From Deltaproteobacteria bacterium (GTDB lineage: Bacteria > Bdellovibrionota > UBA1018 > UBA923), in NCBI GenBank assembly GCA_016186905.1, contig JACPKS010000060.1, positions 1 through 43,313 on the forward strand: a stretch of DNA of 43,313 nt, in the 5' to 3' direction. Shown one piece after another: positions 1 through 6,196 of this stretch (its first letter is position 1; every line of letters starts with the position of its first letter). The translations under genes and the position numbers were made by a program. The notes beneath the pieces are model-generated. The model had not been told where the DNA came from, ran no database searches, and saw only the letters and a list, made by a program, of their open reading frames with translations.

Positions 1-1026
1 CCACTGCAATCTTGCGTACCGGTGGTTCTGTCATCTCGCGCTTGAGGATGAGGTTCCGGATCACTCAAGCCTGACACGGATTCGCGACAGACTGGGAGAG
101 GAAACTTTCAAGACGCTTTTCGAGAAGATCATCGATCAATGCAGGCGGTATGGACTTGTCACGGGAAAGCGTGTGATGGCCGACGCCTCGATGTTTGAAG
201 CAAATGCCTCGCTGTATTCGCTGGTAAAAATCGGCGAAGAAGACCAGCAGGCAAATTCCGACAGCCATCACCGAAAATCAAAATGGATCCTCGGAGAAAA
301 AATTTCCAACAAGACCAATGTGAGCGCGACGGATCCAGATGCCAAGCTTGCCGGGAAAATGGGGAATCGGATGATCCTAAGATACAAAGACCATCGCATC
401 GTCGATGCTGATAGCCGCGTAATCTTGGATACGCACGTTACCGATGGTGCTGTGATGGAAGGCACGATATTTCTAGAAAGACTGAAGACCACGAGGGAGC
501 ACTTGGATATTGAAGCCAAAGAAGTGATCGCTGACCGTGGCTATGGATATGGCGAAAACCTCAAGCCGCTGATGGATGCAGGCGATTATGTTTACATTCC
601 CAGATTCCGACGCGACGTCGGAGAAGGATTGGAGGGATTCACCTACGATCAGGAAAAAGACCGATTCATTTGCCAAGCTGGAATCGAGTTGTATCCACAA
701 AATGTCGGCTGGCATGGTTCAAAAAAATATCGAACCCCCGCGGATGTCTGTAAAACTTGTCAGTTCAATACTTCATGCAAATCGAAAACAAGAGGTATCG
801 GCAGACGCTATCGCGATATCAACGTAAGCGACTTCCATGTTTATCAGGCGCTCATCCGTGCCCGAAAAAGGCTGATCGGAGCGGTGGGCGGCAACTATTT
901 GGACTTCATCACGCATTTGATCGAGATGATTGTGGAGCAATTTTTTTCAGAAAAAATCGGAAATCTCGCAGCCTGACTGACCTACTGGAGTTGATTTTAA
1001 ATTTTTATGGGTTTTGCAACAGATCG
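1..1026 (+). mobile_element. Right part of an IS1182-type insertion sequence, truncated by the window edge
   Basis: The segment holds the 3' two-thirds of a transposase gene and about 50 bp of downstream non-coding sequence. The sequence at 1009-1023 (gggttttgcaacaga) looks like the terminal inverted repeat typical of IS1182-type elements. The partner repeat and any target duplication lie outside the window, so the right boundary is inferred. Base composition is lower in GC than the chromosomal genes after 2.5 kb. Confidence 0.7.
2..976 (+). CDS. IS1182-family DDE transposase, 5' end missing
   Basis: The reading frame is already open at the window edge. It begins with an N-terminal helical domain carrying the motifs LAYRWF and VPDHSSLTRIRDRLGEE (DUF772-like), followed by the DDE catalytic domain. 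The catalytic acids probably include the Asp in VMADAS and the Asp in IADRGYGYG. A cysteine cluster (VCKTCQFNTSCKS) near 730-790 matches the C-terminal zinc-ribbon-like part of DDE_Tnp_1_6 transposases. An apparent GTG-ATG start at 173 is internal, because the coding signal and conserved motifs extend upstream to base 2. The visible part is 324 residues, where family members usually have about 450-500, so roughly the first quarter is outside. No frameshift is seen in the visible part, so the element may be intact. The family assignment is from recognised motifs. Confidence 0.88.
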   Translation, partial: HCNLAYRWFCHLALEDEVPDHSSLTRIRDRLGEETFKTLFEKIIDQCRRYGLVTGKRVMADASMFEANASLYSLVKIGEEDQQANSDSHHRKSKWILGEKISNKTNVSATDPDAKLAGKMGNRMILRYKDHRIVDADSRVILDTHVTDGAVMEGTIFLERLKTTREHLDIEAKEVIADRGYGYGENLKPLMDAGDYVYIPRFRRDVGEGLEGFTYDQEKDRFICQAGIELYPQNVGWHGSKKYRTPADVCKTCQFNTSCKSKTRGIGRRYRDINVSDFHVYQALIRARKRLIGAVGGNYLDFITHLIEMIVEQFFSEKIGNLAA

Positions 1027-1071
1027 CAATGTTTGCCGCGTTTCTTTCGCGCGACATTCATTCGCTTTAAT

Positions 1072-1109
1072 GACCGAAACCGTTTTTCGGACGATTTCGG
1101 TCGAATTTT
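1072..1109 (+). terminator. Stem-loop followed by a T-rich tract
   Basis: GACCGAAA (1072-1079) pairs with TTTCGGTC (1095-1102), and a smaller CCG/CGG stem nests inside. GAATTTTT follows on the plus strand. This fits a rho-independent terminator reading rightwards, between the insertion sequence and the leftward gene that ends at 1183. The T tract is short, so activity is uncertain. Confidence 0.4.
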
Positions 1110-1182
1110 TACCTGCAACACATTTCGATTCCGTTCGAGAACTCCCGGCTATTCCGTGTGCTGGATTCATCGAAAGCTAGGG

Positions 1183-1614
1183 TTATTTGCAACCTCCAGC
1201 TACCCACAAAGAACTGCCGTTGGTATCATAGGTTTCAACGGTCGTGTCCTTGAGCGTCACACCCGATTCCCGCGCCCATTTCGTGCATTGATCCTTAATG
1301 TTTTGGACTGCGCCAGCAAGATCGTCCAAGCTGATTCCGCCAACACTTCTATATTGGTAGGCAAGGCCGACGACGAGCTTCTTGATCTCACTATTTTCGG
1401 CACAAATCACTTGAGCCCGATAATAATTGCTAGCGTGGGCCATTTTAATTACTCGACTCACCGCCATTTTCTTGCTCTGACAAAGTTCTGTGGCATTGGT
1501 CAATGCGCCAGGGAAATCGAATCCAGTTCCGACCACAAGCTCAGTTGCTTGAGAATTCGCGGCAAACCCAAAAAGCGAAACCAAGGCAATGAGCCCCAAG
1601 AAAATCTGTTTCAT
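1183..1614 (-). CDS. Small exported protein of unknown function
   Basis: The gene encodes 143 residues. It begins with a clear Sec signal peptide: a Lys near the start, a hydrophobic core (IFLGLIALVSLFGFAA) and probable cleavage after SQA near residue 23. The mature part is about 120 residues, soluble and small, with four cysteines (ELCQS, VICAE, DQCTK and the C-terminal GGCK) that could form two disulfides in the periplasm. The start ATG at 1614 has an AAGGTG ribosome site a few bases upstream. I do not recognise the family. It stands alone: the IS lies downstream and a non-coding stretch upstream. A second unrelated small exported protein of similar type lies at 23769-24110. Confidence 0.75.
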   Translation of the reverse strand: MKQIFLGLIALVSLFGFAANSQATELVVGTGFDFPGALTNATELCQSKKMAVSRVIKMAHASNYYRAQVICAENSEIKKLVVGLAYQYRSVGGISLDDLAGAVQNIKDQCTKWARESGVTLKDTTVETYDTNGSSLWVAGGCK

Positions 1615-2023
1615 AACACCTTCTTTTTAACCAAAGTCTTCCGAGCGTCTCGCGCTTGCGATCCGTTCGTGTTTCCGCGCAAACTTTCTGACAGCCACAG
1701 CCGCAAAAAATGCATTGGTTCAGCAAACTATAAAGCGAGTTTCATGCCAGAAAGCACATATGAGGTAAGCCGTTATAGACGGACTGAGGCCGCCAGGGTG
1801 TAAAGGAGTTTGACAGATGTTGACCCGGCGGCGTTTTTTTCCAACAACATCGGAAGTGTTTTCAGACTTCCGGCGCTTGCGGCCCGCGCCGGATCGGATC
1901 AAGCCTTTTGGCAGGGCCGATTTCAACTCCCGCGATGGCGGTTTTGTATTCGGCCACACCGCCGGGTTTCGCCGCGTCAGCGCTTGAACGCAGGAGCGGT
2001 TACTGACAGGGCACAGTGCCCTA

Positions 2024-2104
2024 TGTGCGAATGTCAATTTTGTTGGGTTTGAGCAATGCAACGTTTGATCTACGGTGAATTTCGAACAAGTTGACATTTG
2101 CACA
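2024..2104. repeat. Inverted repeat, 14-bp arms with one mismatch
   Basis: TGTGCGAATGTCAA (2024-2037) and TTGACATTTGCACA (2091-2104) are reverse complements at 13 of 14 positions, 53 bp apart. The outer bases TGTGC/GCACA resemble transposon termini. No coding sequence lies between them, so this could be a miniature element or the fused ends of a lost one. Identity unknown. Confidence 0.6.
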
Positions 2105-2231
2105 CGAGCCGACATCCTCTTGAAGTGGGCGGGAAGCGTTGCGTCCGGCAATTTAGCAAATGGTGGATAGGGATTGGCCACTACGGTCGTCGCGTCACGC
2201 TCCTCCCTGCGTGGCCTCGCCTTCGTGACCT

Positions 2232-2254
2232 AAAAAAGACTTCGTGTCTTTTTT
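2232..2254. terminator. Perfect 9-bp hairpin usable as a bidirectional terminator
   Basis: AAAAAAGAC (2232-2240) and GTCTTTTTT (2246-2254) are perfectly complementary around the loop TTCGT. The A-run/stem/T-run layout is symmetric. The low-GC stem makes it a weak terminator, and no gene clearly needs it. Confidence 0.35.
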
Positions 2255-2330
2255 GCGGTGCACGGCGCGCTCAAATTATCGCGCGCCCCGCACCGCCGGT
2301 CCCTCGCTTCAATCCCTATCGCCTTCCCGT

Positions 2331-2456
2331 CCATTTCTTTCCAAAATCGCCTCCAGCGAAGAAGCCGACGAGTTTGCGACCAAAGCGTGCGTAAGTGCAC
2401 GCTGCGGGAGCAACGAGGAGGATGATGAAGCTGGAGGCGATTTTCGAAAGAAATGG
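2331..2456. repeat. 27-bp inverted repeat that includes the tRNA-Val 3' CCA tail
   Basis: The arm at 2331-2357 and the arm at 2430-2456 are reverse complements with one mismatch in 27. The right arm begins, read leftwards, with the encoded CCA end of tRNA-Val. Beyond the left arm, TCAATCCCTATC (about 2309-2320) again mirrors the T-arm region of the same tRNA. The left side is therefore an inverted, degenerate copy of the tRNA 3' end plus its downstream flank. A smaller hairpin (AGCGTGC/GCACGCT, about 2384-2403) lies between the arms. Confidence 0.75.
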
Positions 2457-2528
2457 TTGGAGTGATAGGGATTGAACCTACGACCCTCCCCGTGTGAAGG
2501 GGATGCTCTCCCGCTGAGCTACACTCCA
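2454..2528 (-). tRNA. tRNA-Val(CAC)
   Basis: The minus strand folds into a full cloverleaf: acceptor TGGAGTG/CACTCCA, D-arm GCTC/GAGC, anticodon stem TCCCC/GGGGA with loop TTCACAC (anticodon CAC, reading GUG), and T-arm GTAGG/CCTAT with loop TTCAATC. The discriminator A and an encoded CCA (2454-2456) follow. An inverted copy of the 3' end lies downstream at 2310-2357. Confidence 0.95.
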
Positions 2529-2582
2529 ATCCAAAGAAAATCGAGCTTTCGATATAAGTCATCTGTGGTTTAATTGCAAGAC

Positions 2583-3734
2583 ATGGACGACGCTCTCGAC
2601 CAGGTACCAAGCAGCCAAGCGGCCCCGCTTGCCGTCGCGCTCCTGAATTACAATGGCGATGAATTCGTCCGCCGCTGCGTGCATTCGCTTCAACGGCAAA
2701 CCGTACTGCCGCAACGAATTCTCTACATCGACAACGGAAGCCGCGTCTTCGACGAAGTTTCGGTGCGCGCGGTCTTTGGCCCGCGCTTCGAAGACAGGCT
2801 TGGAGTTCTGCGCATCGAAAAAAACGCGGGTTACGCCGGTGGCTTCAACGCGGGGCTTTCGCGCGTGATGGACGACGCGACTTCTCCGGGCTGGGTAATG
2901 ACGTTGAGCAACGATACCGAACTCGATCCGCGGTTTTTCGAGCGCCTGCTGCCGCTTCTTCAGGATCGCCGCGAAGCCGCTCCGGGAAAAATCGGGATGC
3001 TCGCGCCCAAGGTGCGCGCGATGGACGCGCGGGACGTGCTCGACGGCACGGGGCTTGCAATTTGCCTCGACGGAATGAGCACCGCGCGCGGGCAAAACGA
3101 GATCGATCGCGGACAATACGACCGCCTTCCCGACGTGCTCGCGCCCAACGGTGTCGCCGCGCTTTACCGGGTCGAGATGCTTCGCGATGTCGGCTTTCTC
3201 GACGAGGATTTCGGGTTTTACTGCGAGGACACCGACCTCGGCCTGCGCGGCTGGCTTGCGGGCTGGGATTGCCGCTTCGTTCCCGAGAGCATCGTCTATC
3301 ATCAGCGCTCCTCGACGATCGGAATGAAAAATCTCGGCAAGCTCTTCGCGGTCGAGCGCAATCATTACTGGGTCGCGCTCAAGAATTTTCCGGCGCCGCT
3401 GCTGGTACTCAGTCCTTTTCTGACTGTGTATCGGTTCGCCTTGCAGGCGGTGGCGGTATTCTCAAGAAGAGGGCAGGGCGCGGTTTTCGGAGCGGAACTC
3501 GGGCTTTTCAGGCTTGTTGCCGTGACGCTTAAAGGAATTCTCGCGGCGATGGCCGGCGCTCCCAGGATGACGCGAAAAAGATGGCGTCAGTTCCGCGTGC
3601 AACGCCGGTCGCTTGGCGAGGTGATGCTCATTTTGTGGATGAAGCGGCTTCGGTTTCATGATCTGATCCTGAGGTCCGCGCCGGGCGCAACGCCGGCGAA
3701 GGGGCACGTCGAACATGGAAAACTCCGAGCATAA
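2583..3734 (+). CDS. Family 2 glycosyltransferase (rhamnosyltransferase-like)
   Basis: This predicted cytoplasmic or membrane-peripheral enzyme transfers a sugar from a nucleotide donor during surface polysaccharide or lipopolysaccharide synthesis. The N-terminal GT-A fold shows VALLNYNGDEFVRRCVHSL and YIDNGS, then the metal-binding acidic motif in TLSNDTELDP. The acceptor-side block GFYCEDTDLGLRGW is followed by the conserved YHQRSS. A hydrophobic stretch (LLVLSPFLTVYRFALQAVAVF) about two-thirds along may be a membrane anchor. I chose the ATG at 2583 over the in-frame TTG at 2574; neither has a good ribosome site. The end overlaps the next gene by 20 bp, so the two are likely co-transcribed and act on the same glycan. 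Donor and acceptor cannot be read from sequence. Confidence 0.88.
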   Translation: MDDALDQVPSSQAAPLAVALLNYNGDEFVRRCVHSLQRQTVLPQRILYIDNGSRVFDEVSVRAVFGPRFEDRLGVLRIEKNAGYAGGFNAGLSRVMDDATSPGWVMTLSNDTELDPRFFERLLPLLQDRREAAPGKIGMLAPKVRAMDARDVLDGTGLAICLDGMSTARGQNEIDRGQYDRLPDVLAPNGVAALYRVEMLRDVGFLDEDFGFYCEDTDLGLRGWLAGWDCRFVPESIVYHQRSSTIGMKNLGKLFAVERNHYWVALKNFPAPLLVLSPFLTVYRFALQAVAVFSRRGQGAVFGAELGLFRLVAVTLKGILAAMAGAPRMTRKRWRQFRVQRRSLGEVMLILWMKRLRFHDLILRSAPGATPAKGHVEHGKLRA

Positions 3735-4737
3735 ATTTGAACAGCTGATCGTCGTCGGCGGCACGGGCCAGATCGGCAGTCGTGTCATCGAGTCGGCGCG
3801 CGGCTCAGCCTGTCTGATGCGCGATGCCAAGATCATTGCAACTTCGCGTGAAACGCAAGACGGCTTTCCGGCGGGTCCCCTTTCTTTCACTGTGTTGGAA
3901 CAGGCCAAGTCGTGGTCGCGATCCAAAAATGCGGTGGTCCATTGGAGGGCGCTCGATCTGGAATCAAAGTCCCACGCGCTTGAGGCGGCACTTGGGTCAA
4001 TTGCCGGACTTTTGAAACCCGGCGTTTCGACCGCACTCGTGCTGGCTGCCGCATTCACCAACGTGGATGGTTGCGAGACCGATCCCGCGCGTTGCAAGCG
4101 CGTGAACGAAGCGAATACGATCGCCGTGCTCGATTGGGCCCGGCGGACCTTCGGCGCGAGGCTCGTGTTTTACAGCACCGATTACGTTTTCGACGGCGAG
4201 GCCGGTCCCTATAAAGAGAGTGCCAAGCGCAGCGCGATTTCGCATTACGGCCGCGCGAAGGCCGCCGTCGAGGCGTGGCTCGAAACGAACGCGCCCGATG
4301 CGCTGATTGTTCGCACCACTGGCGTCTTCGATTATCTTCCCGGCTCAAAGAATTTTCTCATGCAGATGCTTGAACTTTTGGGGGAGGGGAAGAAAACGCG
4401 GATTTCCCCCGACCAGTTCGCGAATCCCGTGTGGGCCGGTGACGTCGCGCGCGCGACGGTGGATCTGCTCGAGCGCGGAGCAAGCGGGATTTACAACGTC
4501 GCCGGAGGCTCGCAGCTCGCGCGCACCGAATTCGCCCGCGCCATCGCCAGCGTTTTCAACCGCGATGCCGCGCTGATCGAACCGGCGCGAACCGCCGATC
4601 TCGGCCAGAAGGCGCGACGGCCGCTCAAGGGCGGTCTTGTCATCGACAAACTCGCGCGCGAGCTGGGATGGGCGCCGATGGATGCCGTGACGGCGCTGCA
4701 GTTTCTGAAGTCGCGTTACCTGAAAAGCGGGAAATAA
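3715..4737 (+). CDS. NAD(P)-dependent sugar-nucleotide reductase/epimerase (RmlD-like SDR)
   Basis: An extended short-chain dehydrogenase/reductase of 340 residues. The Rossmann nucleotide-binding motif is VVGGTGQIGSRV near residue 13. The active-site region reads FYSTDYVFDGEAGPY, followed by YGRAKAAVE, which supplies the YxxxK catalytic pair. STDYVFDG and YGRxK are hallmarks of dTDP-4-dehydrorhamnose reductase (RmlD) relatives. It would reduce or epimerise a nucleotide-activated sugar in the cytoplasm, which fits the glycosyltransferase gene that overlaps it upstream. The DedA gene follows after 1 bp. RmlA, B and C are not nearby, so a strict rhamnose role is inference. The N-terminus carries about ten extra residues and an insertion of about 40 residues after the first beta-alpha unit. 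Confidence 0.82.
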   Translation: MENSEHKFEQLIVVGGTGQIGSRVIESARGSACLMRDAKIIATSRETQDGFPAGPLSFTVLEQAKSWSRSKNAVVHWRALDLESKSHALEAALGSIAGLLKPGVSTALVLAAAFTNVDGCETDPARCKRVNEANTIAVLDWARRTFGARLVFYSTDYVFDGEAGPYKESAKRSAISHYGRAKAAVEAWLETNAPDALIVRTTGVFDYLPGSKNFLMQMLELLGEGKKTRISPDQFANPVWAGDVARATVDLLERGASGIYNVAGGSQLARTEFARAIASVFNRDAALIEPARTADLGQKARRPLKGGLVIDKLARELGWAPMDAVTALQFLKSRYLKSGK

Positions 4738-4738
4738 G

Positions 4739-5377
4739 ATGGCCGAGTATTTTCATGGGCTCGTAAGGGCCTGGTTTCTCTTCGTCGAAAACTGGGGATA
4801 TCTCGGCGTGTTTCTACTGATGGCGCTTGAGAGCTCGATCGTTCCGGTGCCGTCGGAAGTCGTTATGCCGCCCGCGGCGTTCTGGGCCTCGCAAGGCAAA
4901 ATGGATTTCTGGGGAGTGGTGCTCGCGGGCACGGCGGGCAGCTACTTCGGCTCGATCGTGAGTTATGGGATCTCACGCGCCGTTGGAACCCCGATCATCA
5001 AAAAATACGGAAAATATTTTCTGCTAAGCGCGGCCAAGCTCGAAATGACCGAGGCGTGGATTCGCAAGTACGGCAACGCCGGGATTTTCACCGCGCGTCT
5101 ACTTCCGGTCGTACGGCATCTGATCTCGATTCCCGCGGGAATTTTTGAAATGCCGGTGCTGCCATTTTCGATCATGACCATCGCGGGCGCGTTTTTATGG
5201 TGCCTGGTGCTGTCGTGGTTCGGTCGCGAGGTGATCGGAAACAATCCTGAGCTTCTTTCGTCGCCCGAGATGCTTATCGCCGTCTGCAAGGCGAAGCTCC
5301 GCTGGTTCATCGGCGCCGTGGTCGTGCTCGCAGCGGCCTACGCCTTCGTTGTGTATCAGAAAAGAAAAGTGAGGTGA
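4739..5377 (+). CDS. DedA-family inner-membrane protein
   Basis: A 212-residue polytopic membrane protein of the DedA/SNARE-associated (VTT) superfamily. Members act as proton-linked lipid transporters or flippases, some for undecaprenyl phosphate or phosphatidylethanolamine. Diagnostic segments are the first loop ESSIVPVPSEVVMPPAAF, with its conserved acidic residue and prolines, and the later block FTARLLPVVRHLISIPAG, with the conserved arginines. At least four hydrophobic segments are visible. The gene sits 1 bp after the reductase gene and directly abuts the next gene (TGA then ATG), so it belongs to the same operon. An undecaprenyl-carrier role would suit the glycan genes upstream, but that is inference. 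Confidence 0.9.
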   Translation: MAEYFHGLVRAWFLFVENWGYLGVFLLMALESSIVPVPSEVVMPPAAFWASQGKMDFWGVVLAGTAGSYFGSIVSYGISRAVGTPIIKKYGKYFLLSAAKLEMTEAWIRKYGNAGIFTARLLPVVRHLISIPAGIFEMPVLPFSIMTIAGAFLWCLVLSWFGREVIGNNPELLSSPEMLIAVCKAKLRWFIGAVVVLAAAYAFVVYQKRKVR

Positions 5378-6136
5378 ATGATGAAGGGCACGTTCTTTCA
5401 GAAGCCGCTTGAGTTCAGCTTGCGCGTGGAGGGCGAGTCGTGGCGGCAGGGCGAGGCGATCGCGGGCACGCTGTTCGCCAAGAACCACGGCGCTCAAGCG
5501 CTTCCCGGCGGCTTTCAGGTCAAGCTCGCGCGAGGCACGCTTAAAAAAGTTCATCAGAAGGTTTCCGGGGCGTTTTACGAGATTCTCGCGACGTCTTCGG
5601 CGCCGGCGGGCGAAATCGCGCCGCAGGCGGAGTTGGGTCACTCCTGGAGGTTTCAAACCGATCGCAACTGCCCGATCACCGACAATACTGAAAGCCTCTT
5701 TCTGCTGTATGGGTCTGAATCCGAAACTGAAAAAATGGGTCATCTTCAAGTCACGATCAAACCCGAACCGGTCATCGAAGAATTCTTGAAGGCCTTTCAA
5801 ATCGAGTTTCGTTTCGTGGTGAAGAGCTTCAAATCGAGCAAAAGAGGAGTCGACGTCAAGCTTATGCCCCCTGACTCGCAACATTTCACGATGCTCGACT
5901 ATGCCCAGCTTTCTTTTCGCTTTGATGGAGACGTGCTTCACGTCGGCTATGTTTTCAATCTCAAAGAGGTACAGGCAAGCAGTGCGGCCGTGGACGTGAA
6001 AAAGAAAAAGAAGGAATTCGAGCAGACTTTTGCGCCGGGCGAGTACCGGCTTTCAAGCGGGCGCTTTAACCACGAGCGTCTTGAAGCCGCCGCCGCCGAA
6101 GCCATAAAGCAGGTGGAAGGGAAAACCCTGTTTTAA
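5378..6136 (+). CDS. Hypothetical protein, possible arrestin-like (SpoOM-like) fold
   Basis: A 252-residue soluble protein with no signal peptide. The N-terminal half has alternating beta-strand character with FSLRVEGESWRQGEAIAGTL, which resembles the opening strands of SpoOM/arrestin-like proteins (GExxxGxxx). A second beta-rich half contains FRFDGDVLHVGYVFNL. A very basic patch KKKKKEFEQ lies near residue 210 and the C-terminus is helical. The start follows immediately on the DedA stop codon, with GAGG just upstream, so translation is probably coupled. The function is not known. The family suggestion rests on strand pattern and a short motif and should be treated as weak. Confidence 0.7.
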   Translation: MMKGTFFQKPLEFSLRVEGESWRQGEAIAGTLFAKNHGAQALPGGFQVKLARGTLKKVHQKVSGAFYEILATSSAPAGEIAPQAELGHSWRFQTDRNCPITDNTESLFLLYGSESETEKMGHLQVTIKPEPVIEEFLKAFQIEFRFVVKSFKSSKRGVDVKLMPPDSQHFTMLDYAQLSFRFDGDVLHVGYVFNLKEVQASSAAVDVKKKKKEFEQTFAPGEYRLSSGRFNHERLEAAAAEAIKQVEGKTLF

Positions 6137-6196
6137 CGAAAAGCCGACCTCCACCGACTGAGGATTTTGCGGCAGTTAAGATTCTTCAGGCCGCAG

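Larger units (their letters stand above)
1615..2453. other. About 840 bp without a convincing gene, rich in inverted repeats
   Basis: Open frames here have no recognisable motifs and no good ribosome sites, so I call none. Visible structures are: a hairpin at 1851-1872 (CGGAAGT/ACTTCCG); a 13-bp palindrome GGGCACAGTGCCC near 2009-2022; a long inverted repeat at 2024-2037 and 2091-2104; a perfect 9-bp A/T-rich hairpin at 2232-2254; and the inverted tRNA-tail repeat at 2331-2456. The density of dyads suggests mobile-element debris rather than a regulatory region. Confidence 0.55.

Noticed and set aside
1720..2181. Open frame of 153 codons on the minus strand
   Set aside because: It has no motif, low-quality composition and several inverted repeats running through it. 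Treated as non-coding.
2230..2610. Open frame of 126 codons on the minus strand across tRNA-Val
   Set aside because: It reads through the tRNA and is a common false frame around tRNA genes.
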